From positions 1-64,000 of the forward strand of contig NZ_FWXD01000010.1 in the NCBI RefSeq assembly GCF_900176275.1: a stretch of 64,000 nt of DNA, in the 5' to 3' direction. This DNA comes from Andreprevotia lacus DSM 23236 (lineage in GTDB: Bacteria > Pseudomonadota > Gammaproteobacteria > Burkholderiales > Chitinibacteraceae). Below, piece after piece: positions 46,123 to 54,657 of this stretch. A program made the translations under genes and the position numbers. Under the pieces are notes generated by a model, which saw only the letters and a program-made list of their open reading frames with translations, searched no databases and had not been told where the DNA came from. Positions within the stretch are counted from its first letter, which is position 1. Each line of letters begins with the position of its first letter.

Positions 46123-47594
46123 GCGCCCCTGTTGCGGATATCGATAGCTGGTTGCGTTACTGGAACGCACGGCCCTGGCCGGTGCTGCGCGAAACGCGCG
46201 AGCGCCTGCAGCCCATGTTACGCCGCGCCGAACGCATCAAGTCGGATGAAATTGCCGATGCGGTGATGCTGGATCCGCTGCTGTGCGCCCAAGTGCTCAA
46301 GCTGGTGAACCAGCGCGAGAAAAACAGCCTGGCGGCCGATGTGGTCACCATAGAGAACGCCATCATGCTCTATGGCGCCACCGCTTTTCTGGAGCGCTTC
46401 AGCCACGGCATCACGGTTGAAGACGTGCTGGCCACGCACAAGGGCGTGCTGAGTGCCGTGCATGCCGAGGTGCAGCAGACCCGCATGCTGGCAGGGCTGG
46501 CGCGTGATTTTGCCAACCAGCGCATTGATTCGCGGCTGGACGAAATCTATCTGGCCGCCGTGCTGGCACGAGTGCCGCAATTGCTGCGCTTGATTGCCAG
46601 CATTGATGCCGCAGCGCCCAAGGCGCCCGGCCAGGCCTTGCCGATGATCACCGGCTGGAAGCTGCCAGAGGCGCTGCGCAAGCTCAACGACTTCGACGGG
46701 GAATTGCCGGCGCGGGTGGCCATGCAGGCCGCCGTGGTGCGCGGCGTGCCCGCACTGTCCAAAGGCTGGTGGCAGGACGACGTGCGCCTGTCGCTGGAAA
46801 AAATTGCCGAGGTGCTCAACGTGCCGGTCGAGGACGTTTGGGTGCCGATACGCAGCCGTTTGCTCGGCCCGGATCTGCTGGCGCAGGCCGCACCGCACTG
46901 GCCCGCTGCGCGCTGGTTGCCCATGCTGCCGGGTGAGTGGCCATTACCGGTGGCGCCTGCCGCACCCAAGCCGTCCGCTGTGCAGGCTGCCGTACCTGCA
47001 CCAAAGCCAGTGCAAGTACCCAAGGCCGAAGCGGCGCCTGTTGCGCCCGCTCCTGAGGTCAAGGCGACGCCCCCGCAGCCGGCCACTCCGTCAGAGGCAT
47101 TGCGCCAGGCCATGCTGGCGTTGCAACAGGCGGGCCAGCAGGGCGCACAGACCAATCAGGTGATGCAGCTGGCCTTCAAGGCGCTGATCCACGGTCTGGG
47201 TATGCGGCGCGTGATGCTCAGCCTGCTCGATAGCGACAAGATCACCCTCAAGGCACGATTTACGCATTGTGGTGCGAGCGATGACCCGCTGCGCAGCTTC
47301 GCGCTGACGCTGGACCCGCCACACCTGATCTCCAAGTTGATGAGCAAGCCGCAAAGCATCTGGCTGAACCCGCAAACGCGTGCCGAGCTGCTTGGCCGAC
47401 TGCCGCCGCTGTTCGTGCGCCAGGCCGGGGATGGCGATTTCTGTGCGATGTCGATTTTTGTCGGTGCGCGGCCGGTGGGCATGATTTACGCCGACCGCCA
47501 GGCGGAGCAACCGCTCGATGATGCGGCCTACCAGACTTTCAAGCAGGTGTGCACCCTGGTCAGCCGTGCGCTGGCCGACCGCAGCAAGGCTTGA
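46110..47594 (+). CDS. HDOD-GAF signalling protein
   Basis: The 494-residue protein begins MATVSAPVADIDSWLRYWNA. Residues about 20-260 resemble the HDOD domain (VMLDPLLCAQVLKLVNQREK, TIENAIMLYGATAFLERF), a non-catalytic relative of HD phosphohydrolases. A proline/alanine-rich linker (about 285-340) joins it to a GAF-like C-terminal domain (about 350-490; MSIFVGARPVGMIYADRQAE). Proteins of this kind act in stress or c-di-GMP-linked signalling, but none of that is shown here. Location after motAB hints at motility or lifestyle control. Confidence 0.75.
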   Translation: MATVSAPVADIDSWLRYWNARPWPVLRETRERLQPMLRRAERIKSDEIADAVMLDPLLCAQVLKLVNQREKNSLAADVVTIENAIMLYGATAFLERFSHGITVEDVLATHKGVLSAVHAEVQQTRMLAGLARDFANQRIDSRLDEIYLAAVLARVPQLLRLIASIDAAAPKAPGQALPMITGWKLPEALRKLNDFDGELPARVAMQAAVVRGVPALSKGWWQDDVRLSLEKIAEVLNVPVEDVWVPIRSRLLGPDLLAQAAPHWPAARWLPMLPGEWPLPVAPAAPKPSAVQAAVPAPKPVQVPKAEAAPVAPAPEVKATPPQPATPSEALRQAMLALQQAGQQGAQTNQVMQLAFKALIHGLGMRRVMLSLLDSDKITLKARFTHCGASDDPLRSFALTLDPPHLISKLMSKPQSIWLNPQTRAELLGRLPPLFVRQAGDGDFCAMSIFVGARPVGMIYADRQAEQPLDDAAYQTFKQVCTLVSRALADRSKA

Positions 47595-47602
47595 TCCCCC
47601 GC

Positions 47603-47633
47603 GTTTGCCTGCGCAGGCTGCTTGCAGGCAAAC
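47603..47633. repeat. Long hairpin after the HDOD gene
   Basis: A perfect 10-bp stem (GTTTGCCTGC / GCAGGCAAAC) with an 11-base loop lies 8 bases after the HDOD stop codon. No T run follows, so it may be a Rho-dependent or stabilising 3' end. Confidence 0.5.
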
Positions 47634-47684
47634 TGGCGCCCCCGCGCGCTGTGTCGCTAGCCCCGTCGTATCCAGGAATGCCCC

Positions 47685-48455
47685 ATGGAGTTGATCCAGT
47701 CCACGCAAAACCCGCTCTACAAGCTGGCCGGCAAGCTCGCTACGCACCGCCGCGACCGTCTCAAGCAAGGGCTGATGCTGCTGGATGGCACGCATCTGGT
47801 GGCGGCGGCGCTGGATGCGGGCCTGGCGTTGCAACACGTACTGGTGACCCAGGCGGCCATCAACAACCCGGAATGCGTGGCACTGGTCAAGCGTGCTGAT
47901 GCACGCGTGCACCTGCTGGATGAGCCGCTGTTCGCCACGCTGAGCGAGCTGCCCAGTCTGACCGGCATGCTGGCGATTGCCGCCATGCCGGCGCCCGCTA
48001 CGCCGCAGCGCGGTGGCCTGGTGCTGGCGCTGGATGGCGTGCAGGACCCGGGCAATGTCGGCTCCATCCTGCGCACCGCGTTGGCTGCCGGGGTCGGACA
48101 GGTCTGGCTGTCACCGGGCTGTGCTGATGTGTGGTCGCCCAAGGTGTTGCGTGCCGGCATGGGAGCGCAATTCGTGCTGGCGCTACACGAACGGGCCAAT
48201 CTGCCGGCACTGCTGGCGGCGTTCGATGGGCCGGTGGCCGCAACCCTGCTCGAAGGGTCGGTCGACCTGTACGATGCTGACCTGCGCGGCAATCTGGCGC
48301 TGGTGCTGGGGGCCGAGGGGCAGGGGGTCAGCCCCGACATTGCCGCACTGGCCACGCTGCGGCTGCGCATCCCGATGGCGCCGGGCATCGAATCACTCAA
48401 TGTAGGTGCTGCGGCGGCCATCTGCTTGTACGAACGCGTGCGGCAGTCGCGCTAA
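47685..48455 (+). CDS. TrmH/SpoU-family RNA methyltransferase
   Basis: The 256-residue protein has an N-terminal substrate-binding segment (MELIQSTQNPLYKLAGKLAT) and a C-terminal SPOUT domain with motif 1 DPGNVGSILRTALAAG, motif 2 LVLGAEGQGVS and motif 3 RIPMAPGIESLNVGAAAAIC, which together form the knotted SAM site. The order of domains and length resemble tRNA/rRNA 2'-O-ribose methyltransferases. The exact RNA and position cannot be told from sequence. A hairpin follows the stop. Confidence 0.87.
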   Translation: MELIQSTQNPLYKLAGKLATHRRDRLKQGLMLLDGTHLVAAALDAGLALQHVLVTQAAINNPECVALVKRADARVHLLDEPLFATLSELPSLTGMLAIAAMPAPATPQRGGLVLALDGVQDPGNVGSILRTALAAGVGQVWLSPGCADVWSPKVLRAGMGAQFVLALHERANLPALLAAFDGPVAATLLEGSVDLYDADLRGNLALVLGAEGQGVSPDIAALATLRLRIPMAPGIESLNVGAAAAICLYERVRQSR

Positions 48456-48456
48456 G

Positions 48457-48482
48457 CACCGCTCAAGGTGCTGCGAGCGGTG
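48457..48482 (+). terminator. Weak terminator-like hairpin after the SpoU gene
   Basis: An 8-bp stem (CACCGCTC / GAGCGGTG) with a 10-base loop is followed by TTGCCCC, right after the stop codon. The T run is too short for a confident intrinsic terminator, and the convergent carbonic anhydrase gene ends 45 bases on. Confidence 0.4.
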
Positions 48483-48526
48483 TTGCCCCATTACCCCGTG
48501 ATGCTACGTCGGGGTCGGTCTGAACC

Positions 48527-49345
48527 TTACCCCTGTGCGTCCAGAATCGCGCGCTGGCGCAGCGGTTGCAGCGGACGGGCATTCATCGGAAACAACTTGC
48601 GGAACTGAGCCAGCTGGCGGGCCGAGACGGTAATGGGCGTCTTGAGGATGATCCAGCGCACCCCCTCGCTGCACGGCGGCGTGGTCAGCGAGCCCATCAG
48701 GGTCCAGTAATCCAGCCGTGCCGGCATCAGCGCCTGCGGGTTGACCAGCAGGTGGCTGTCGCTGTCGGTTTCACCGCTGGCAGGGAATTTCTTCCAGAGT
48801 GATTTCAACGTGCGCTGTTCGTCCTTGCCCTGCTTGAGGAAGACCGCGATCACGGCCAGCTGGCCGGCATCATTCTTGTGTACGAAATGGATCACCATCG
48901 GGTAACGGCGGCCGGCAATCGCTTCCTCGCTGGGGGTGTGGAAGTGAAATTGCAGCAGTTGATAACGATCTGCGCCGATTTCCAGAAAACTGCCCGGCTC
49001 CACATTGTGCTGGATTGTGTGGCCGTTGTTCAGCGTGGTGACATTGCCCGGCATGTAGCGCAGCGTCAGCGGTTCCAGCCGTTGTGCATAGACGGTGCTG
49101 ACATCAATGGGCGATTGCTGCTGGCCGCTGCGGCACAGCGTGTTGGCCGGGTCGAGGTCGGCCCAGTAGCCTGGCCCGGTGCTGCCGTCATAGGTCCAGT
49201 GCTTGGGGTCGTGCGGCTCGGCAGCGTGTGTGGCCTTGGCGGGGGCGTGCTTTTCTGCGCTGGCTGCCGGCTTGGGCGCGGCGTGCGGGTCTGAGGCCAT
49301 GGCGGCGGTAGAGAGGACAAGGGCGAGCAGGGCAAACAGGCGCAT
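48527..49345 (-). CDS. Periplasmic alpha-class carbonic anhydrase
   Basis: The 272-residue precursor starts MRLFALLALVLSTAAMASDP (signal peptide) and has a lysine/alanine/histidine-rich spacer (about 22-45) before the catalytic domain HWTYDGSTGPGYWADL. The zinc ligands are seen in FHFHTPSEEA (two histidines) and in MVIHFVHKN (third). SGQQQSPIDV and GSLTTPPCSEGVRWI are alpha-CA signatures. The enzyme interconverts CO2 and bicarbonate in the periplasm. The ATG at 49345 is favoured over an earlier one because it starts the signal peptide. Confidence 0.92.
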   Translation of the reverse strand: MRLFALLALVLSTAAMASDPHAAPKPAASAEKHAPAKATHAAEPHDPKHWTYDGSTGPGYWADLDPANTLCRSGQQQSPIDVSTVYAQRLEPLTLRYMPGNVTTLNNGHTIQHNVEPGSFLEIGADRYQLLQFHFHTPSEEAIAGRRYPMVIHFVHKNDAGQLAVIAVFLKQGKDEQRTLKSLWKKFPASGETDSDSHLLVNPQALMPARLDYWTLMGSLTTPPCSEGVRWIILKTPITVSARQLAQFRKLFPMNARPLQPLRQRAILDAQG

Positions 49346-49447
49346 GGCGTGGCATAAATGCAATGAGACCTTCCGAGCTTAGCCGTATCGTGCGAAAACA
49401 CCAATCCGGCGCGGTATAATCGGGCTTTTCGCTGAGCGCGTATCTGC

Positions 49448-49930
49448 ATGGGCGAGTTTCCCGACGGTGTGTGTTTTTCTGCCAGCCTGCCGCTGCGCTG
49501 GCAAGCTGCGCCACTGCAATCGGCGTTTGAGGCCGGCCGCTATTTCGAGGTGCTGAGCGCCTTCGAGCAGGCCGAAGAGCCCGACCCTGAACATGCCCGG
49601 CTGGATCTGCAGTTGCTGTGGCTGGCGCGGTTGCTTAATCCGTCGCTGCCGACCCCGCAAGCGGTGCGCGTCGGCATCGAGCACGTCGAATGGTGGGCCG
49701 AGCAGCCGCCACAGCCGGCCTCCGGCTGGCTGGCCGTCAGTTTCAGCGACACCTTGCCCTATCTGGTCAGCCTGCCGCTGGTGCTGCAGGATAGCGTAGC
49801 CGAGCAGGGCGGCTGGCGCTGCCGGGGCAGTTGGGCGCTGACGGACGAAGCACTGCGCATCGCTTTCGAGCGCCTGGTGTTCCGCCGTCACCGCGAACAG
49901 ATACGCCGCCAGCACAAACAGGAAAGTTGA
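49448..49930 (+). CDS. Atypical PilZ (tPilZ)-like c-di-GMP receptor domain protein
   Basis: The 160-residue protein starts MGEFPDGVCFSASLPLRWQA. The pattern LPLRW, a helical middle (ARLDLQLLWLARLLNP), a strand pair around GWLAVSFSDTLPYLVSLPLV and the closing RIAFERLVFRRHREQIRR fits the atypical PilZ domain of betaproteobacteria and xanthomonads. Typical PilZ c-di-GMP residues (RxxxR and D/NxSxxG) are not obvious. Its stop overlaps the ung start codon (TGATG). Role in c-di-GMP sensing is inferred from the family. Confidence 0.6.
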   Translation: MGEFPDGVCFSASLPLRWQAAPLQSAFEAGRYFEVLSAFEQAEEPDPEHARLDLQLLWLARLLNPSLPTPQAVRVGIEHVEWWAEQPPQPASGWLAVSFSDTLPYLVSLPLVLQDSVAEQGGWRCRGSWALTDEALRIAFERLVFRRHREQIRRQHKQES

Positions 49931-50610
49931 TGTCGGTATTTGAACACCTCCCGGCCGCGTGGCAAGCGCTCGTCGCTGCCGAGACCACCAGTCCGCGCTT
50001 TGCCAAACTGGGCGAGTTCCTGGTGGCCGAAGCGGCGGCCGGCAAGCAGATTTACCCGCCGCGCCAGCACTGGTTTGCCGCGCTGGATGCGCTGACCCCG
50101 CAAGATGTGAAGATCGTCATTCTGGGCCAGGACCCGTACCACGGCGCTGGCGAGGCGCATGGTCTGGCGTTCTCGGTGCCCGTCGGCGTGAAAACGCCGC
50201 CGTCGCTGCGCAATATCTGGCAGGAAATCGCCCGCGATCTGGGCATTACACCGCCGCAGCACGGCAATCTGGCTGGCTGGGCACGGCAAGGCGTGCTGCT
50301 GCTCAATACCTCGCTCACGGTCGAAGCCGACTGCGCCGGCAGCCATGCCAAACGCGGTTGGGAACATTTTACCGATCGCCTGATCCATGCACTGGCGCAG
50401 CGCGAAAGCGGCATCGTCTTCATGCTGTGGGGCGCGCATGCGCAAAAGAAGTTGCCCTTGATCGATGCCGCGCAACATTGCGTGCTGACCTCGCCGCATC
50501 CATCGCCGCTATCGGCGCATCGCGGCTTTATCGGCAACGGCCATTTTTCGGCGGCCAACGCCTATCTGCAAACCCGACACAAGGCGCCCATAGACTGGGC
50601 GGCTGCCTGA
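49930..50610 (+). CDS. ung: Uracil-DNA glycosylase
   Basis: Ung removes uracil from DNA to start base-excision repair. The 226-residue protein carries the water-activating loop GQDPYHG (D68), LLLNTSLTVE and the leucine-loop motif HPSPLSAHRGF near residue 190. Length matches family 1 glycosylases. The start at 49930 overlaps the stop of the PilZ-like gene by one base. The ROK kinase gene follows 3 bases later. Confidence 0.96.
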   Translation: MSVFEHLPAAWQALVAAETTSPRFAKLGEFLVAEAAAGKQIYPPRQHWFAALDALTPQDVKIVILGQDPYHGAGEAHGLAFSVPVGVKTPPSLRNIWQEIARDLGITPPQHGNLAGWARQGVLLLNTSLTVEADCAGSHAKRGWEHFTDRLIHALAQRESGIVFMLWGAHAQKKLPLIDAAQHCVLTSPHPSPLSAHRGFIGNGHFSAANAYLQTRHKAPIDWAAA

Positions 50611-50613
50611 CTC

Positions 50614-51495
50614 ATGAATCTGCTTGCTTTCGATATCGGCGGTACCCACCTCAAATACGGCATCGTGACCGACACCGGCGAAGTAATCGACGCGCGCCTG
50701 GCCGACACTGAGGGGGCTGCCGGTGGCGCCGCATTGCTGGCCAAGGTGGTGGCACTGGCCGCGCCGATGGTTGCGCAATACGCGCCAGCCGGCATCGCTG
50801 TCAGCTCGCTGGGCTTGATCGAGCCGCATACCGGCGCAGTACTGGGCGCCGCCGAAGCGGTGCCGGGCTATGCGGGTTTGTCGGTGCAGGCGGCACTGGA
50901 AAGCGCGTATGGCTTGCCGGTAACGGTCGAGAACGATGTCAACTGTGTTGCGCTGGCCGAGGGCTGGCTGGGCGCGGCCAAGGGCGTGGCGCACTTTCTG
51001 GCCATTGCCGTTGGCACTGGCATTGGTGGCGGCATTGTCATCGATGGCCGTTTGTACCGTGGCCACCGCGCCGCGGCGGGCGAGTGGGGCTATATGAAGA
51101 TCGCCGGCAAGCTGTGGGAAGACCACGCGTCCATGCGCGGCCTGGTGAACAGCGTGACTGCGCAAACCGGTGTGGCTGGCTGGGATGGCCGCAAGATTTT
51201 TGCCGCCTGCGATGAGGGTGATGCACAACTGCAGGCCGTGGTTGCCGAGTGGCTGGAGCTGCTGGCAACCGGTATTGCCAATCTGATTTATGCTTTCAAC
51301 CCGGAGCGGGTCGTGATCGGTGGCGGCATTGCCGGCCGTGGCGAGCCGTTCCGCAGCGAGCTGGATGCGGCCATCAACCGTGTCCTGCTGCCCGATTTCC
51401 AACAACAAAGCCAGATCGTACTGGCTAGCGCAGGCAATCATGCGGGCATGATGGGCGCTGCACGCAACTGGTTTCTGACCAAGCGTTTCTTCTAA
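50614..51495 (+). CDS. ROK family sugar kinase
   Basis: The 293-residue protein shows the ROK ATP-binding motif AFDIGGTHLKYGIV (residues 5-18), the catalytic aspartate D108 in VENDVNCVALAEGW and AVGTGIGGGIVIDGRLYRGH. The region after it reads AAAGEWGYMKIAG and lacks the cysteine-rich zinc motif of GlcNAc kinase NagK and many ROK repressors. There is no helix-turn-helix, so it is a kinase. Its neighbour, a GH9 glycosidase starting 40 bases later, suggests glucosamine, GlcNAc or a disaccharide as substrate; glucose is also possible. Confidence 0.8.
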   Translation: MNLLAFDIGGTHLKYGIVTDTGEVIDARLADTEGAAGGAALLAKVVALAAPMVAQYAPAGIAVSSLGLIEPHTGAVLGAAEAVPGYAGLSVQAALESAYGLPVTVENDVNCVALAEGWLGAAKGVAHFLAIAVGTGIGGGIVIDGRLYRGHRAAAGEWGYMKIAGKLWEDHASMRGLVNSVTAQTGVAGWDGRKIFAACDEGDAQLQAVVAEWLELLATGIANLIYAFNPERVVIGGGIAGRGEPFRSELDAAINRVLLPDFQQQSQIVLASAGNHAGMMGAARNWFLTKRFF

Positions 51496-51535
51496 TAACA
51501 AGATCCAAAAACCTGAGTGGCCAGGAGCTTATACA

Positions 51536-53323
51536 TTGAAAATCTTGCTGAATCACATCGGCTTCGAGCCGGGCAGGCGCAAGCGCGCGCTGGTGCAGGC
51601 ACCAGCGGGTTTCGGGGCGGGGTTCACCGTCTATAACGCAGACACACGCGAAGCGGTTTACCGTGGTGCGCTCGGGGAGGCCATGTCGGTGGCCAACTGG
51701 GGTGTGGCCAATGGTGCGCAACTGTATTTCTGCGTGGCAGACTTCAGTGCGCTGGATGCAGAGGGCGAGTATTTCATCGCCCTGGATGGTGTCAGCCCGC
51801 CGCTGGTGTCGCACACTTTCGCTATCCGCCGTCGCGTGCTGGGCGAGCTGCTGATCTCGGACATCGTGCACTACATCAAGGGCCAGCGCTGTACCGGCAT
51901 CTGGGATATTGCCGACCGGTCGCGCCCGCTGTGGGGCAGCGCCGAGGCCGGCAAGGAAGTGCGCCGCGACGTGCACGGCGGCTGGTATGACGCATCGGGT
52001 GATGTGTCCAAATACCTGTCCCACCTATCCTACGCGCAATACATGAACCCGCAACAGACGCCGCTGGTGGTGTGGAGCCTGATCGAAAGTGCGCGCCTGC
52101 TGCCCAAGCGGCCGGACTGGGTGACCGAGGCCATGGGCGATCTGCAAGGCGAAGCCGCCGACAAGCACATTACCTTCTTCAACAAGTGGTTCTTCGAGCG
52201 CTTCAATGACGAAGCGCTGCACGGCGCCGATTTCCTCATGCGCCTGCAAGACCCGGCCGGCTTCTTCTGCATGACCGTGTTCGACAAATGGAGCAAGGAC
52301 GAAAACGCCCGCGACATTTGCGAATACAAGCAGGGTGGCGAGAAGTTTGCCAGCTACCAGGCTGCCTATCGCCAGGGCGGCGGGGTGACCATTGCCGCGC
52401 TGGCGCGCGCCTCGCAGCTCGACCGTGATGGCGAAGGCTTTACCCGTGCGCAGTATCTGGCTGCGGCCGAGAAGGGCTTCGATCATCTTGAGGCGCACAA
52501 CGTCAGCTATCTCGAAGATGGTGTCGAAAACATCATCGACGACTACTGCGCGCTGCTGGCTGCGACCGAACTGCTGGCCATCACCGGCGACGGCAAACAT
52601 GCCGATGCCGCCACACGCCGCGTACTGAATTTGCTGGAGCGCCAGACCGAGCAAGGCTGGTTCCGCGCCGACAGCAGCGGCGCGCGCAGCTATTTCCATG
52701 CTGCCGAGGCGGGTCTGGTGTATCTGGCACTGCTGCGCTATCTGGAAGTGGTGCCGGCCTCGCCGCTGGCCGGCCGCATTCGCGAGGCACTGCGCCGTGG
52801 CTATGCCTTCGAACTGGCAGCCACCAATGGCGTCACCAACCCGTTCGGCTATCCGCGCCAGTATGTGCAGCACGCCGGCAAGCCGGGCAAGGTGCAGTTT
52901 TTCATTCCGCACGACAACGAAACGCAATATTGGTGGCAGGGTGAGAACGCGCGCCTCGGGTCGGTTTCTGCCGCTGCAACGCGTGCTGCGGCCTTCTTTG
53001 CTGATGAAGACGCTGCTTTTGCCGACGCCATCGCCCAATACGGTGATAATGCGCTGCACTGGGTGCTGGGTGCCAACCCCTTCGATGCCTGCATGCTGCA
53101 AGGCTGGGGGCGCAATAACCCGCGCTACGAGGCTGGCTTCTTCAACGCGCCAGGTGGCGTGTGCAATGGCATTACCAGCGGGTTCGAGGATGACGAAGAC
53201 ATTGCCTTCCCCGACACCAAAACGGCGACCATGGCCAACAGCTGGCGCTTTACCGAACAATGGATGCCGCACGGCGCCTGGCTGCTGCTGGCGTTGAGCG
53301 CGCGTCTGAATCCACAGGAGTAA
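51536..53323 (+). CDS. Cytoplasmic GH9 glycoside hydrolase, probable exo-glucosaminidase type
   Basis: The 595-residue enzyme has an N-terminal immunoglobulin-like domain (about 1-105, MKILLNHIGFEPGRRKRALV) and a GH9 catalytic domain. The catalytic aspartates lie in DVHGGWYDASGDVSKY (D152 and D156, spaced by four rather than the three of standard GH9 DAGD). The likely general acid is E574 in WRFTEQWMPHG. No signal peptide is present, unlike secreted cellulases. The TTG start at 51536 has AGGAG eight bases upstream. A four-residue aspartate spacing and cytoplasmic location resemble the Vibrionaceae GH9 glucosaminidases of chitin-disaccharide use. The ROK kinase is directly upstream. Confidence 0.82.
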   Translation: MKILLNHIGFEPGRRKRALVQAPAGFGAGFTVYNADTREAVYRGALGEAMSVANWGVANGAQLYFCVADFSALDAEGEYFIALDGVSPPLVSHTFAIRRRVLGELLISDIVHYIKGQRCTGIWDIADRSRPLWGSAEAGKEVRRDVHGGWYDASGDVSKYLSHLSYAQYMNPQQTPLVVWSLIESARLLPKRPDWVTEAMGDLQGEAADKHITFFNKWFFERFNDEALHGADFLMRLQDPAGFFCMTVFDKWSKDENARDICEYKQGGEKFASYQAAYRQGGGVTIAALARASQLDRDGEGFTRAQYLAAAEKGFDHLEAHNVSYLEDGVENIIDDYCALLAATELLAITGDGKHADAATRRVLNLLERQTEQGWFRADSSGARSYFHAAEAGLVYLALLRYLEVVPASPLAGRIREALRRGYAFELAATNGVTNPFGYPRQYVQHAGKPGKVQFFIPHDNETQYWWQGENARLGSVSAAATRAAAFFADEDAAFADAIAQYGDNALHWVLGANPFDACMLQGWGRNNPRYEAGFFNAPGGVCNGITSGFEDDEDIAFPDTKTATMANSWRFTEQWMPHGAWLLLALSARLNPQE

Positions 53324-53329
53324 ATCGGC

Positions 53330-54331
53330 ATGACCATCGTGGTAACCGGCGCGGCCGGCTTCATCGGCTCCAATCTGATCAAGGCGCTGAACGAGCGCGG
53401 TGAAACCGACATCATTGCGGTCGACAACCTCACCAAGGGTGACAAGTTCCGCAATCTGGTCGATCTGGGCATTGCGCACTACATCGACAAGCTCGATTTC
53501 ATCGAAGCGCTGGCTTCGGGTGACTACGATGGCCAGATCACCGCCATCCTGCATCAGGGCGCGTGCTCCGACACCATGGAGCACGACGGTCGCTACATGA
53601 TGGACAACAACTACCAGTACACGCTGACCCTGTTCGAGTGGGCGCAGCAGCAAGAGGCGCAGTTCATCTACGCCTCGTCTGCCGCCACCTACGGCAACGG
53701 CAGCAACGGCTTCATCGAGACGCCCGATTGCGAGCAACCGCTCAACGTCTACGGTTATTCCAAGCTGCTGTTTGACCAGATCCTGCGCCGCCGCATGGAA
53801 GACGAGCGCATTACCGCGCAAGTGGCCGGCTTTCGTTACTTCAACGTCTACGGTCCGCGCGAACAGCACAAGGGCCGCATGGCCTCGGTGGCCTTCCACA
53901 ACTTCAACCAGTATCGCGAGACCGGCAAGGTCAAGCTGTTCGGTGAATACGGCGGCTATGAAGCGGGCGGCCACACGCGTGATTTCGTGTCGGTCGAGGA
54001 TGTGGTCAAGGTCAACCTGTGGTTCCTCGACAATCCGGAAGTCTGTGGCATCTACAACGTCGGCACCGGCCGTGCGCAACCGTTCAACGACATCGCCGTC
54101 ACCGTGGTCAATACCTGCCGCGCTGCCGAGGGCAAACCGGCGCTCAGCCGCGACGAACTGCTGGCGCAGGGCTTGCTGGAATACTTCGACTTCCCGGATG
54201 CGCTCAAGGGCAAGTACCAGTGCTTTACCGAAGCCGATCTCACGCTATTGCGCGAAGCAGGCTACGAGCAGGATTTCCTGACGGTGGAGCAGGGCGTCAG
54301 CCGCTACGTACGGGCTTTGCTGCGTAGTTGA
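53330..54331 (+). CDS. hldD: ADP-glyceromanno-heptose 6-epimerase
   Basis: HldD (RfaD) makes the L,D-heptose nucleotide of the lipopolysaccharide inner core. The 333-residue short-chain dehydrogenase-fold protein has [20 protein letters not shown] (NADP-binding, near residue 4), the YxxxK motif in [10 protein letters not shown], and the substrate-binding segments [20 protein letters not shown] and [13 protein letters not shown]. Length matches the family. CAGGAG lies before the ATG, which sits only 6 bases after the GH9 stop, so it is probably read from the kinase-GH9 transcript. Confidence 0.96.
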   Translation: MTIVVTGAAGFIGSNLIKALNERGETDIIAVDNLTKGDKFRNLVDLGIAHYIDKLDFIEALASGDYDGQITAILHQGACSDTMEHDGRYMMDNNYQYTLTLFEWAQQQEAQFIYASSAATYGNGSNGFIETPDCEQPLNVYGYSKLLFDQILRRRMEDERITAQVAGFRYFNVYGPREQHKGRMASVAFHNFNQYRETGKVKLFGEYGGYEAGGHTRDFVSVEDVVKVNLWFLDNPEVCGIYNVGTGRAQPFNDIAVTVVNTCRAAEGKPALSRDELLAQGLLEYFDFPDALKGKYQCFTEADLTLLREAGYEQDFLTVEQGVSRYVRALLRS

Positions 54332-54333
54332 TG

Positions 54334-54359
54334 AAAAGCGGGGCTAGCCCCGCTTTTTC
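54334..54359. terminator. Bidirectional terminator after hldD
   Basis: An 11-bp stem (AAAAGCGGGGC / GCCCCGCTTTT) with a two-base gap and T run starts 3 bases past the hldD stop. The symmetric arms let it also end the convergent pentapeptide gene. Confidence 0.85.
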
Positions 54360-54375
54360 ATGCTTGGCGTGCGGC

Positions 54376-54621
54376 TCAGCGTTTGTGTTCGTGGTAAACG
54401 CGGAACAGCTCGCTCACCAGCACGCCATTGATTTTCATGCCGCTGAGTTCGACATTTTCGACTGTCACATCCTGAAACGAGATGGTGTGGAAAGTCGAAC
54501 CGACAAAATCCACATTGTTGAAAATGCTGCTGGCCAGATTGACCTCGTGAAAGGTTGAGTTGCCCAGATCGACCCGGTTGAAGGTGCGGCCGAGTAATTG
54601 CGGGTTTTCTGCTTCATCCAT
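54376..54621 (-). CDS. Small pentapeptide-repeat protein
   Basis: The 81-residue protein begins MDEAENPQLLGRTFNRVDLG and shows the five-residue rhythm A/S-x-F/L-x-x through about residues 10-55 (for example STFHEVNLASSIFNNVDFVG). This would fold as a short right-handed beta-helix, too short for the DNA-mimic type. No signal peptide is seen. Function is unknown. It follows the exported HExxH gene on the same strand by 37 bases and may be cotranscribed. Confidence 0.7.
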   Translation of the reverse strand: MDEAENPQLLGRTFNRVDLGNSTFHEVNLASSIFNNVDFVGSTFHTISFQDVTVENVELSGMKINGVLVSELFRVYHEHKR

Positions 54622-54657
54622 GAAATGTCATCCTTGAAGGGGTAAGGGCGGCGAGGG

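Noticed and set aside
52025-54079. 684-codon minus-strand open frame
   Set aside because: Antisense to the GH9 gene and hldD; its composition is that of a reverse-frame translation and no domain is recognisable.
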